A stretch of 64,000 nt of DNA from Polaromonas sp. (GCA_013298945.1 JAAFJR010000001.1:777337-841336); one strand, 5' to 3'. Shown: positions 43,618-51,784, counted from the stretch's first letter. Notes: generated by a model from the sequence alone, not told the origin. Made by a program: numbers and translations.

Positions 43618-43634
43618 ATAGCACTGGGTGCTAT
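43618..43634 (-). promoter_or_regulatory. palindromic operator upstream of the antitoxin
   Basis: ATAGCACTGGGTGCTAT is a perfect 7-bp inverted repeat with a 3-bp centre. On the gene strand it is followed by a TATACT-like -10 overlapping its end. It lies about 80 bp before the antitoxin ATG, where a TA autoregulator would bind. Confidence 0.65.
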
Positions 43635-43778
43635 TTTTTGCAAGCATATTGAGTAAAACGCAAACCACATGCCAACCAAAGGCTCTGTCTGGCAAACACG
43701 GGGAGGATGACACTATGCGAGATTGGCTACGCTAGCGCTTGCTTGTTTCGGAGTATGCCTAAATTTAAGATATTTATC

Positions 43779-43825
43779 GCTGTATCAGGCGTATTTATTG
43801 CCTGAGTAGCTATGTTTTTAATAGT
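43779..43825 (-). repeat. dispersed repeat, copy 16 (3' of the CPCC gene)
   Basis: Core AGGCGTATTTATTGCCTGAG. It is part of the direct-repeat arm and carries CAG rather than TAG. Confidence 0.88.
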
Positions 43826-43866
43826 AAATTGATGTGTTATGAAAGAATTGGAGTCTGAGTTTGATT
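43779..43866 (-). repeat. direct-repeat arm downstream of the Rhs/CPCC cassette
   Basis: An 88-bp segment of dispersed repeat plus AT-rich spacer ending GAAAGAATTGGAGTCTGAGT. It matches 45090-45177 in order, orientation and exact length, with scattered substitutions. Confidence 0.75.
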
Positions 43867-43875
43867 AATCCTAAT

Positions 43876-44142
43876 TCAGATGAAGTCAGGTGGAATGTGA
43901 TTCAACTGTTCCTTGATCTCCCAGGCTTTAGGTCTGGCTGTAGATGCCATCCATTTCGCACCAGTTGCGATCCAATTAGTTCTATAGTTGCGAGCACCCT
44001 CTGGTGACGAGTCTTGGTAACCGTGCTCAACTCCGCAGCATGGACAGTAGTCGTAAAGCGGCGTTTTCTCATTATCTCCCCATGGTGGATTCTCAGATTT
44101 GTATCCACAAACGCGGCATCGTAGGTTTGTGTCACTGTGCAT
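43876..44142 (-). CDS. CPCC-family cysteine-rich protein, probable immunity protein
   Basis: An 88-residue protein with C-x2-C at residues 9-12 (LRCRVCGY) and CPCC at 33-36 (YDYCPCCGVEHGYQD), then SPEGARNYRTNWI. This is the cysteine-rich CPCC family, which recurs next to polymorphic toxins. Its start overlaps the Rhs toxin stop by 11 bp, as expected for a coupled toxin-immunity pair. Immunity to the Rhs C-terminal domain is inferred from position. Confidence 0.82.
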   Translation of the reverse strand: MHSDTNLRCRVCGYKSENPPWGDNEKTPLYDYCPCCGVEHGYQDSSPEGARNYRTNWIATGAKWMASTARPKAWEIKEQLNHIPPDFI

Positions 44143-45067
44143 GAAAGTAGTCCAAGTTTGTTGGGTATCTGTGCTGCGTAGGATCAGGTTTAAAGAAGGT
44201 GCGAGGCGCTCCAGTCTTGTCCATCACACCAAAGACATTTGTAGTTGAGTCATAGCGTACTATGTCTCCATTAGCGCGCGTTTTCGATAGAACGCCTACC
44301 TCAGGATTGTGCAGAAATTTTTCAGATTTGCGCACGTAATCGACCGTGTTTGCGGCACCAAAATCGGCTCCATGATCCTTGAAGTGTCTAAAAGCATTTT
44401 GTGCCACGGTTTCGTACTTGGTTGATGTCCACAATGCTCCCGTTGCCGCTGCCTCAACACCTTTTGCTGTTGACTTAGCTACAACAGCCCCTCCCATCAC
44501 GCTCGGCACCACCGCACCGGTAGCCATCATTGCTCCCGCTTCGGCAATGGCGACAGTTGCAGCCGATCTAGCGCCTAACCATGCAACCGTTTCAAAAGCA
44601 GCCCACACAATAGCGGGTACTGGAAAGCGTCCATCCGGATCCACAAACTTATACGGATTATTATTCGCATACGCATAGCGGTTAAAGCTATGAATATTGT
44701 TTTCTTGAAACCCCACAGGGTCAACACCCATAAACCGCCCAATCACTGGGTCGTAATACCTTGCCCCCATGTATGACAGACCGGTTTGGTTGTCAAAGGG
44801 CTTACCTGCAAAGCCTATTTTGTTGGTGGAGTTGTTATTTGCAGCTTGCTTGAGAACCCTTTCACCATAAGGGTGGTGGTTTTCTTTCCACACCACATTG
44901 CCAGCGGCGTCTGTGGCAAGCATGGGCGTGCCTGAGATGTCGTTGTGGAAGTAGGTGACGGTGCTGGTGGGAGTCTGCGAATAGGCGGGCAGGCTGAGCA
45001 TGGCTGCAAACATGACGCATGCACAAATGAATGCTTTTAGCCAGTTAATGGTCAGGAGCTTTTCCAT
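44132..45067 (-). CDS. short secreted Rhs-core protein with C-terminal nuclease-like toxin domain
   Basis: A 311-residue protein with a Sec signal (about residues 1-30, ending SLPAYSQ) and then the last Rhs repeats and core (YFHNDISGTPMLATDAAGNV, GLSYMGARYYDPVIGRFMGV, NRYAYANNNPYKFVDPDG). A hydrophobic Ala-rich linker (146-220) follows. The C-terminal domain (about 225-311) reads FRHFKDHGADFGAANTVDY, VRYDSTTNVFGVMDKTG and TFFKPDP. That pattern resembles BECR-fold RNase toxins of CdiA/Rhs C-termini. Full-length Rhs proteins are 1000 or more residues, so this is a minimal form with its own export signal. Toxicity is inferred. Confidence 0.82.
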   Translation of the reverse strand: MEKLLTINWLKAFICACVMFAAMLSLPAYSQTPTSTVTYFHNDISGTPMLATDAAGNVVWKENHHPYGERVLKQAANNNSTNKIGFAGKPFDNQTGLSYMGARYYDPVIGRFMGVDPVGFQENNIHSFNRYAYANNNPYKFVDPDGRFPVPAIVWAAFETVAWLGARSAATVAIAEAGAMMATGAVVPSVMGGAVVAKSTAKGVEAAATGALWTSTKYETVAQNAFRHFKDHGADFGAANTVDYVRKSEKFLHNPEVGVLSKTRANGDIVRYDSTTNVFGVMDKTGAPRTFFKPDPTQHRYPTNLDYFHAQ

Positions 45068-45089
45068 GCCTATTTTGAAGGTATTATTC

Positions 45090-45136
45090 TCTGTAGCCGG
45101 CGTATTTATTGCCTGAACAGCTATGTTTTTAGTGGT
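45090..45136 (-). repeat. dispersed repeat, copy 17 (5' of the Rhs gene)
   Basis: Core TAGCCGGCGTATTTATTGCC, in the second direct-repeat arm. It carries CAG. Confidence 0.9.
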
Positions 45137-45177
45137 ATTTTAATGTTTTTTGAAAGAATTGGAATCTGAGTCTGATT
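45090..45177 (-). repeat. direct-repeat arm upstream of the Rhs/CPCC cassette
   Basis: Partner of 43779-43866, ending GAAAGAATTGGAATCTGAGT. An inverted 12-mer (CAGATTCCAATT) recurs at about 45596, on the other side of the 45184-45555 gene. Confidence 0.75.
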
Positions 45178-45183
45178 GTGTAA

Positions 45184-45555
45184 TTAATTCGATGCCATCC
45201 AAGCCTTTGCGTGATGCAATGACCGCTCCCCTAACATCGGAAAAATGCGCAGCCACAAGCCTTCGCTTCGAGCCGTCCGGGTGACTATGGCCTCAATTAA
45301 GCCTGTTGCTACAGCCGTTACCAAATGACTGTCGCCGCTGCCCATGGCTTCCTCGATCAAATGAAACACCTGCTGATTTACATCCAAACTTGCACTGTCA
45401 AAGTCTTCTGCAATTCGGTCCCCTAGAGCTTCAAATAATGCCGTGACAGGTGGCTCATTTGGCGCGAAGTACTCTAAGGTTTCGTGAAGGCTAGTTTTCA
45501 TACCCTCTGATAATCTAACAATTTGGCTAACAAACTCTTGGCAACTTACTTGCAT
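45184..45555 (-). CDS. small acidic helical protein, possible orphan immunity gene
   Basis: A 123-residue acidic, mostly helical protein (TALFEALGDRIAEDFDSASL, HLIEEAMGSGDSHLVTAVA, GLIEAIVTRTARSEGLWLRI). I do not recognise it with certainty. Size, composition and position beside the Rhs cassette resemble immunity proteins. It is followed by an 88-bp segment that also follows the CPCC gene. Start ATG 45555 has GGAAAC upstream. No function is assigned. Confidence 0.6.
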   Translation of the reverse strand: MQVSCQEFVSQIVRLSEGMKTSLHETLEYFAPNEPPVTALFEALGDRIAEDFDSASLDVNQQVFHLIEEAMGSGDSHLVTAVATGLIEAIVTRTARSEGLWLRIFPMLGERSLHHAKAWMASN

Positions 45556-45651
45556 TACAGTTTCCTTAAAGCATTGCCCAAAGAATAATCAGTGCCAGAT
45601 TCCAATTAAAGCACTGCGCGGTTCGATTGACACTTAATTTCACCGCTTCTT

Positions 45652-47187
45652 TCAATCCTTCACCTTCTTATTCCAAACATCCATCACCTCCGGTGTGCCT
45701 TGCGAGCGGACGCTGTTGTCGGTCAAGATGCTTTCCATCGCGGCTAGCATGTCTTTGTGGGGGAACACCAGGGTTTCGCCGTCTTTGTTGTCGGTTTCAA
45801 TGCGTACAAATTCTTCGGTATTGTCGCGCAGCACCTGCACCAAGTGCTTCAAACTTTTGATGCTGATGCCGTTGACCGACTGCACCACGTCACCCGACGG
45901 GTTGCCGTAGCCAATGGCCAAGCGGTGCGGGAAGTAGGGGGAGGAGATGACGACCAGCTCTTCGCGCTCTGGCGTGGGGCTGATGCCGCGGCTGGTGATC
46001 AGCGGGCTGCGGCGGTTGATGTAAAAGCCCATGGAGCTGGCGCTGTTGCCCAAAAAGGACAGAAAAGCGGTGGTGGCTTTGGAAAACACCATAGGCCCAT
46101 AGACAAAATATGAGGGGTAGCCACCGTCTAAATCAGGAATCAGCTGCGACACTTTGTTCACGACTGGCAGCGCGATTTGGCTGCTTTTGCCGTTGCGCAC
46201 AATGGTCAGGGGTATGCTGGCTTGATTTTTAGCGTCAATTTGCACGAGTTTTTGAATCATGTAATTCGCGCCTAAGCGTAAATCAGCACCGGCGCGCACT
46301 TGGCCTTGGTTGTCGATGGGGAATTTGCCAATGTGAGAGATCACGTCCCACTTTTTCAGGGGGTAAGACGGGTCGTCAGAAAAGGGTTTTTTCACAATCA
46401 AACCGCGAATCTCGCTATCGAGCTTCAAAAACTTGCGCAAAGCGGGGTTTTCAAAGGTTTGCATCTCGTCTTGCACAAAGTATTTGCCATCGTAAGTGCC
46501 ATCAGAAACGTCTTTCAAAAACAGGTCAATTTCTTCATTAGGAATGATGTAGCCGATGTTTTGCGCGTCGCTCAGGCGGCTGTAGGCTAGGCCAATCATT
46601 TTGTCGCCCGCCACCGCGGGGCCGCCGCTGTTACCGGCGTTGATAGCCGCGTCTATTTGTATGCGTAAACCCGCGGTGCCTGCGTTATAGCTGGCAAATT
46701 CAATGCGGGAGACGATGCCACGGGTGATGGATAGTGACGAGCCGCCCGTGGGGAAGCCATAGGCCAGCACCGCGTCTTTGATCTCTGGCAAGCTGCTGGC
46801 GCGGGCTAAGGGGGCGTGGGTTTTGAAGAAGGACTCGTCTTCCAGTTTCAACACGGCTAAATCGATACCGGGTGCGATGGCTTCTACGGTGGCGATCAAT
46901 TTTTCGCCCGAACCGCTGGCTTGAATCTCCACCTGGCTGGCGTAGCTGACCACGTGCGCATTGGTCAAAATGCGGTTGCCTTCAATCACCACGCCAGAAC
47001 CCGTGCCGGTGCGCGGCCCTTGCTTGACCCAGGGTTTGAACGGGTCGGGCAGGCGAGAGATGGAGAAGACTTTGACGACGGAGTTGCTTAAACCAGTGGC
47101 TTCAGCCGCATTTTGCGCCCAAGTGGGCAAAGACGCTGCAACACCGAGTACAAAAGAAAAAAGTAAGCGAAGGGTAGTGAATTTCAC
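45652..47187 (-). CDS. trypsin-like serine protease (DegP/HtrA-like), periplasmic
   Basis: A 511-residue exported S1C-type protease. A signal peptide ends LPTWAQ. The triad is His in ILTNAHVVSY, Asp in PGIDLAVLKL and Ser in NAGNSGGPAVAG. Two later regions look PDZ-like (RKFLKLDSEIRGLIVKKPF, GYGNPSGDVVQSVNGISIKS). Plant Deg2-like proteases have a similar layout. It lies at the lpxK end of the accessory island. Substrate unknown. Confidence 0.88.
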   Translation of the reverse strand: MKFTTLRLLFSFVLGVAASLPTWAQNAAEATGLSNSVVKVFSISRLPDPFKPWVKQGPRTGTGSGVVIEGNRILTNAHVVSYASQVEIQASGSGEKLIATVEAIAPGIDLAVLKLEDESFFKTHAPLARASSLPEIKDAVLAYGFPTGGSSLSITRGIVSRIEFASYNAGTAGLRIQIDAAINAGNSGGPAVAGDKMIGLAYSRLSDAQNIGYIIPNEEIDLFLKDVSDGTYDGKYFVQDEMQTFENPALRKFLKLDSEIRGLIVKKPFSDDPSYPLKKWDVISHIGKFPIDNQGQVRAGADLRLGANYMIQKLVQIDAKNQASIPLTIVRNGKSSQIALPVVNKVSQLIPDLDGGYPSYFVYGPMVFSKATTAFLSFLGNSASSMGFYINRRSPLITSRGISPTPEREELVVISSPYFPHRLAIGYGNPSGDVVQSVNGISIKSLKHLVQVLRDNTEEFVRIETDNKDGETLVFPHKDMLAAMESILTDNSVRSQGTPEVMDVWNKKVKD

Positions 47188-47199
47188 AAGTTAATCTCT

Positions 47200-48237
47200 T
47201 TAAAGCAAAGGTTTCAGCATTGCATCAAATGCGGAATAAAACGCAGGCTCAGGTTCAAATTCCATCGGCACAGTCAACGCATTTGGATTGACTTCCCACA
47301 GTTTGACAGCGTCTTTTAGGGTGCAAATAATTTTGTAGCCGGCGTATTTATTGCCTGAGGTGCTATTGAAATTATAGTGATCAGGGAGTGAAACGGTTTT
47401 AACCAAATTTAAGCCCGTTGCGCGCAGCATGGTGAAAAATGCTTCTGGGTTGGCAATGCCTGCTAACGCAATTAAGTTGGTTTGCTGTTTCAGGTCAGCC
47501 AAAGAGACTCGGCTGCCATCCGCCCGCAGGGCGTAGCTTGCCAAAGCGCGGCGGGAGGTGAACTGTGGTGTGGCGGTGTTTTGCAACTTGGCCGGTCTAT
47601 TGCTTGTATGTAGTACCAGTGTATTATGGGTTTTGACAGATGACTCGCGCAAAGGGCCTGCTGGAAGCAATAAACCATTGCCCAAACCTCGGTCGTCAAA
47701 TACGGTGATGGCAATGTCGTGCTGCAGCGCATGGTGTTGCAGGCCGTCGTCACTGACGATGACTTGGGTGCGTGGGTAGGTTTTGAGCAAGGCTGTGGCT
47801 GCCTCAAATCGTGAATTTGCTACAAATACAGGAGCCGAACAAGCAGTAATCATGCTGGCTGGCTCATCACCAATATCTGAAATTTTGCTATCTTTTTTGA
47901 CTTCTAGGCATTCCGTGCTTGTTCGTCCGTAGCCGCGAGAAATCACGCCGACTTGGATGCCTTGCGCTTGTAAATGCTGCACCAGCGCTATAACGGTGGG
48001 CGTTTTACCACCGCCGCCAGCGACGATGTTGCCAACGACGACGACGGGAACCTTGACTTTATGGACTTTGAAAATACCAAAGTGGTACAGCTTGCGGTGC
48101 GTAAACGCCAAAAACTTGTAAACCTGCGAGAGCGGCCAAAGTAAGTTTTTTATTAAAAACGATAGCAGTCCACGCTTGTACCACGCTGACTGCAAGAGGT
48201 TTGCTAGGCTCTCAGCAATGAATCTTTTATTTAGCAC
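47200..48237 (-). CDS. lpxK: tetraacyldisaccharide 4'-kinase with repeat-encoded segment
   Basis: Phosphorylates the lipid A precursor at the inner membrane. Motifs are VPVVVVGNIVAGGGGKTPT (P-loop), GVISRGYGR, SDDGLQHHALQHDI and LAGIANPEAFF. Start GTG 48237 (LNKRFIAESL) overlaps the exbD stop by 11 bp; ATG 48255 is also open. In the C-terminal region, DHYNFNSTSGNKYAGYKIIC is encoded by the dispersed repeat (47333-47378). The usual DHYDF and ICTxKDA motifs stay at about the normal distance, so the repeat seems to replace host codons. The same peptide pattern occurs in the 574-residue protein at 8822. Confidence 0.93.
   Translation of the reverse strand: MLNKRFIAESLANLLQSAWYKRGLLSFLIKNLLWPLSQVYKFLAFTHRKLYHFGIFKVHKVKVPVVVVGNIVAGGGGKTPTVIALVQHLQAQGIQVGVISRGYGRTSTECLEVKKDSKISDIGDEPASMITACSAPVFVANSRFEAATALLKTYPRTQVIVSDDGLQHHALQHDIAITVFDDRGLGNGLLLPAGPLRESSVKTHNTLVLHTSNRPAKLQNTATPQFTSRRALASYALRADGSRVSLADLKQQTNLIALAGIANPEAFFTMLRATGLNLVKTVSLPDHYNFNSTSGNKYAGYKIICTLKDAVKLWEVNPNALTVPMEFEPEPAFYSAFDAMLKPLL
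47333..47378 (-). repeat. dispersed repeat, copy 18 (inside lpxK)
   Basis: Encodes HYNFNSTSGNKYAGYKI. This frame has no stop in the consensus. Confidence 0.9.
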
Positions 48238-48673
48238 CTGTTTTTTGGGTTGCAAAGGTGATTTGGTTTAAACCCGTTTGCCGTGCCGCCTCCATCACGC
48301 TGATAACGGATTGGTGGGTGGCCTGCGCATCTGCGCTGATGATGACGACGGCCTCTTTGCCTGGTGTAACGGTGATGGCTTTGTTCGCCTCAGCCAAAGC
48401 GGCAGCCAGCGCCAATACGCCGCGCTGTGCCACGGGTGTTTTGTTAACCAAGTAGGTCCCTGCGCTGTTCACAGAGACGATGATTTCATTCGGGCGGTCT
48501 TTGGCGGCTTGGGCATCGGCTGTGGGTAGCTTTAACTGCAGCTCGGTAAACTTGCTGTAAGTGGTTGATAACATGAGAAAAATCAACACAACCAAGAGTA
48601 CATCAATGAACGGAATCAGGTTGATTTCGGGCTCGGTGCTGGCGCTGCGGTGGGAGCGGTTGCGAAAATCCAT
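48227..48673 (-). CDS. exbD: ExbD/TolR family biopolymer transport protein
   Basis: A 148-residue TonB-energising protein with one N-terminal membrane helix. The helix carries the essential Asp at residue 24 (EINLIPFIDVLLVVLIFLML). A periplasmic domain follows (VVIISADAQATHQSVISVME). It lies between exbB and lpxK, the common Burkholderiales order. Confidence 0.93.
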   Translation of the reverse strand: MDFRNRSHRSASTEPEINLIPFIDVLLVVLIFLMLSTTYSKFTELQLKLPTADAQAAKDRPNEIIVSVNSAGTYLVNKTPVAQRGVLALAAALAEANKAITVTPGKEAVVIISADAQATHQSVISVMEAARQTGLNQITFATQKTGAK

Positions 48674-48704
48674 GGTGGTAGTGCTTGTGTTTTATGCTTG
48701 TGCT

Positions 48705-49370
48705 TTATTTACGCAAGGTCAGCAAGTGGCGCAGCAAACGCTCAGAGCTGAGCTCCAAGGTCAACAAGTACTCGTCAACCCTAGCGCGGAAATAGCGCCA
48801 GAAAATCAGCGCTGGAATCGCCACAATGAGGCCAAACGCCGTGTTGTACAAAGCTATAGAGATACCTTGCGCTAGTTGAGCAGGGTTGGCGCCGCCAGTG
48901 GTGCTGCCTTGAGAGCCGAAAATCTCAATCATGCCGATGACAGTTCCTAGCAAGCCCAATAGCGGTGCTGCTGATGCGATGGTCGCCAGCGTGCTAAGGT
49001 ATTTCTCCAAACGATGCCCAACCACACGGCCTGATTCTTCCATGCTGGCGCGTAAATCAGCGTCTGACGCGCGGGGGTTGATGTTCAAAGCGCGTAGGCC
49101 GCTGGCTAATACAGTGCCTAGCTCAGAGCTGAGTTCTAATTGCTTGACAACATCAGGGCCGGGTACGGCGTTGCGGGCAACAGTGAGTGCTTCTTCAATC
49201 AGGTTGGGAGGGGCAATTTTGCTGGTGCGCAAGCTGTAAAAGCGCTCAATAACCAAAGCCAAAGCGATGATAGAGCAGGCAATGAGTGGCCAAATGGGCC
49301 AGCCGGCGGCTTGAATGATGGAAAGCAAGGGTTTTTCTCCGAATTGATGGGCAAGCAAATATGCTGGCAA
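48705..49370 (-). CDS. exbB: ExbB/TolQ/MotA family proton channel
   Basis: A 221-residue protein with three membrane helices: IWPLIACSIIALALVIERF, then STLATIASAAPLLGLLGTVI with GMIEIF, and ISIALYNTAFGLIVAIPALI. These are the conserved channel motifs. It partners with ExbD in energising TonB-dependent uptake. It is transcribed divergently from xseA across a 350-bp AT-rich region. Confidence 0.93.
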   Translation of the reverse strand: MPAYLLAHQFGEKPLLSIIQAAGWPIWPLIACSIIALALVIERFYSLRTSKIAPPNLIEEALTVARNAVPGPDVVKQLELSSELGTVLASGLRALNINPRASDADLRASMEESGRVVGHRLEKYLSTLATIASAAPLLGLLGTVIGMIEIFGSQGSTTGGANPAQLAQGISIALYNTAFGLIVAIPALIFWRYFRARVDEYLLTLELSSERLLRHLLTLRK

Positions 49371-49720
49371 TTATGACCTAGGCAAACGACTTCTAGCCAC
49401 GCAAAGCTACAAAAAAACAAAGCACACAAAAACTGTGGATATCTTTGTGCAAAACTACCCCCCAAACTTCGCAAGCCCGCATTTTTAGGTACTTTTGTTG
49501 CATTGCTCAAAAAATAAGCATATTTAAAATAACCAATTTCAAAAAAGATAGCGAAAAATTTTCAATAAAATCAATGAGTTATAAGGTGTCATGGAAATGT
49601 CACGCTATTGTTTTTAAGCTGTCACAAGGTTCATTTAGGGGAGCAAAGAAGTGAATAAACACGGGCTTTTTGCTCGTTTTTGAGATTCTGGGCCGATAAA
49701 TAACGATAATTCAAGCCTAC
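49371..49720. other. 350-bp AT-rich intergenic region between exbB and xseA
   Basis: Divergent control region with no gene. It contains four 11-bp-spaced TGTCAC-like units (49587-49630), a GGGGAGC sequence at 49637, and a hairpin-like stretch near 49660 (CGGGCTTTTTGCTCG). A 10-codon GTG frame at 49651 is too short to call. Confidence 0.6.
49587..49630 (+). promoter_or_regulatory. PhoB (PHO box)-like tandem site
   Basis: Units TGTCATGGAAA, TGTCACGCTAT, TGTTTTTAAGC and TGTCACAAGGT follow each other with exact 11-bp periodicity. Units 1-2 form the PHO-box arrangement (TGTCAT-N5-TGTCAC). No phosphate-uptake gene is adjacent; xseA starts 90 bp downstream. Confidence 0.55.
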
Positions 49721-51073
49721 ATGACCGACGCATCGACTTACACCGCTTCAAAACGACTGCCTGCCCAAGTTTGGCAAGTTGGTGCGCTGTGCCGCGCGAT
49801 TGCAGATGCATTGGATGCACGGTTCAACCCGGTCACCGTGCGCGGTGAAATATCAGGGTTTTCCCGAGCTAGTTCTGGACATTGCTACTTTTCGTTGAAA
49901 GACGCGAGTGGGCAAATCCGATGCGCGATGTTCAAACGAGCCGCATCGATGGCAGATTTCATGCCGCGTGATGGTGATTTGGTTGAAGTGCGGGGTCGTA
50001 TCGACGTTTACACGCCGCGTGGCGATTTGCAATTGATTGTGGAAAGTATCAGCCAAGCGGGGCAGGGCGCGTTGTTTGAGCAGTTTTTGCGCCTGAAAGC
50101 CAAGCTGGAAGCCGAGGGTTTGTTTGAGCCCAGCCGCAAACGAGCCTTGCCGCTGATGCCGCGCAGAATCGGCTTGGTCACCTCGCTGGGCGCTGCTGCT
50201 TTGCACGACGTGGCTACAGCGTTGCAGCGCCGCGTGCCGCACATCCCAGTGGTGCTGTCGCCCGCATCGGTGCAGGGTGCGAATGCGCCGCAAGAGATTG
50301 TCAAAGCGCTATCAAAATTGTATAAATATAATGAACAAATCCGCCGGCTAGAGTCAGATTTATTGTCTGATTCATTGCCAAAAATTGACGTTATTTTGCT
50401 CGTTCGTGGCGGTGGTTCGCTGGAAGATTTGTGGGGATTCAACGACGAAGCCTTGGCCCGCGAGATTGCCGATAGCCCGATTCCCATCGTCGTGGGTGTG
50501 GGGCATGAAACAGATTTTTCAATCGCCGATTTTGTGGCCGATGTGCGCGCGCCCACGCCGACGGCAGCGGCAGAATTGGTCAGCGCATCGCAGCAAACCT
50601 GGCTCAATACGCTGGATTTGATGCAAGACCGCCTGCAAAGCACCGCAAATCGCGTTGTAGACAGCCAAAACCAAAGGCTAGACCGCGCACAGGCACGCTT
50701 GGGCAGGCCGTCCACCTGGTTGGCACAGCAGCGCCAGCAGTTGCAAAGCCACCAGCAGCATTTGAAATTTGCCGTCAAAGGGCAAATTGCCAGTCAGCGC
50801 CAGCAGGTGTTGGCTTTGCAGACACAGTGGCCTCATCAGGTGAAATCTGCCCTATCGCGTATGCAAGAGCGGTTGGCGCGGTCAGACAGAGGCTTGGCGC
50901 TGCTAGACCCGCAGTTGGTGCTGCAGCGTGGTTATGCGTGGCTGGCAGATGAGGACGGCGCAACCGTGGTTGATGCGGCCCAAGTGAAAGAGGGACAGGC
51001 TTTGCGCGCTACTTTGTCCAAAGGGCAGATTGATTTGACCGTACAAGCTTCAAGTGCAACACGACACCGTTAG
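49721..51073 (+). CDS. xseA: exodeoxyribonuclease VII large subunit
   Basis: Degrades single-stranded DNA with XseB. The N-terminal OB domain is FNPVTVRGEISGFSRASSGH with CYFSLKDASGQIRC; the catalytic region has RIGLVTSLGAAALHD, LLVRGGGSLEDLWGFNDEAL and VGVGHETDFSIADFVAD. A coiled coil and a C-terminal motif (LQRGYAWLADEDG) follow. Between ALSK and ILLVRGGGS there are about 18 residues more than usual (LYKYNEQIRRLESDLLSDS), partly matching a degenerate dispersed repeat (50309-50353). sodB follows by 71 bp. Confidence 0.94.
   Translation: MTDASTYTASKRLPAQVWQVGALCRAIADALDARFNPVTVRGEISGFSRASSGHCYFSLKDASGQIRCAMFKRAASMADFMPRDGDLVEVRGRIDVYTPRGDLQLIVESISQAGQGALFEQFLRLKAKLEAEGLFEPSRKRALPLMPRRIGLVTSLGAAALHDVATALQRRVPHIPVVLSPASVQGANAPQEIVKALSKLYKYNEQIRRLESDLLSDSLPKIDVILLVRGGGSLEDLWGFNDEALAREIADSPIPIVVGVGHETDFSIADFVADVRAPTPTAAAELVSASQQTWLNTLDLMQDRLQSTANRVVDSQNQRLDRAQARLGRPSTWLAQQRQQLQSHQQHLKFAVKGQIASQRQQVLALQTQWPHQVKSALSRMQERLARSDRGLALLDPQLVLQRGYAWLADEDGATVVDAAQVKEGQALRATLSKGQIDLTVQASSATRHR
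50309..50353 (+). repeat. dispersed repeat, copy 19 (degenerate, inside xseA)
   Basis: CTATCAAAATTG followed by ATCCGCCGGCTAGAG matches both ends of the consensus, while the middle is diverged. It encodes LYKYNEQIRRLES. Confidence 0.5.
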
Positions 51074-51144
51074 AATCGAACACAACTTAATAAGACCCTA
51101 TTGAGACCATTTTTCGTACCACCTCTTTATAAAAGGACTTCACC

Positions 51145-51726
51145 ATGGAACATACCCTACCAGCTCTGCCTTACGCCATTGACGCTTTGGCTCCCAACTA
51201 TTCCAAAGAAACTTTAGAGTTTCACCACGGCAAACACCACAATGCCTATGTGGTCAACCTCAACAACCTGCAAAAGGGCACCGAGTTTGAAAGCATGACT
51301 TTGGAAGAGATCATCAAGAAATCTTCTGGTGGCATTTACAACAACTCAGCACAAATCTGGAACCACACCTTTTTCTGGAACTGCATGAAGCCAGCTGGCG
51401 GTGGCGAGCCTACAGGTGCTTTGGCTGCGGCGATCAACGCAAAGTTTGGCTCATACGCCGCGTTCAAAGAAGCATTCGTTAAATCAGCCGTGGGCAATTT
51501 TGGCTCTGGTTGGACTTGGTTGGTGAAAAAGGCTGACGGTTCAGTTGATATCGTCAACATGGGCGCTGCTGGCACGCCGTTGACGACAGGTGACAAAGCT
51601 TTGTTGACCGTGGACGTATGGGAACACGCTTACTACATTGACTACCGCAATGCGCGTCCAAAGTTTGTTGAAACCTTCCTCAACAGTTTGGTGAACTGGG
51701 AATTCGCTCAAGCTAATTTCGCCTGA
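51145..51726 (+). CDS. sodB: superoxide dismutase (Fe type)
   Basis: A 193-residue Fe/Mn SOD. Metal ligands are in [21 protein letters not shown], and [29 protein letters not shown] places Gln in the second sphere before the second His, the iron-type arrangement. AAGGACTTCACC before the ATG is the Shine-Dalgarno. A terminator follows at 51751. Confidence 0.95.
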   Translation: MEHTLPALPYAIDALAPNYSKETLEFHHGKHHNAYVVNLNNLQKGTEFESMTLEEIIKKSSGGIYNNSAQIWNHTFFWNCMKPAGGGEPTGALAAAINAKFGSYAAFKEAFVKSAVGNFGSGWTWLVKKADGSVDIVNMGAAGTPLTTGDKALLTVDVWEHAYYIDYRNARPKFVETFLNSLVNWEFAQANFA

Positions 51727-51750
51727 GTTCATCAAAATTTAGCCTTAATA

Positions 51751-51784
51751 AAAAACCCGCCAAATGCAAATTTGGCGGGTTTTT
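51751..51784 (+). terminator. terminator after sodB
   Basis: AAAAACCCGCCAAAT / ATTTGGCGGGTTTTT, a long stem with a 4-nt loop, 25 bp after the stop. It is symmetrical and may also stop the convergent DUF192 transcript. Confidence 0.92.

Larger units (their letters stand above)
43540..43875. other. intergenic region between the antitoxin and CPCC genes
   Basis: 336 bp without a full gene. It holds the toxin-remnant frame, the palindromic operator (43618-43634), about 130 bp with no recognised feature, and a direct-repeat arm (43779-43866) that includes a dispersed repeat. Confidence 0.7.
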
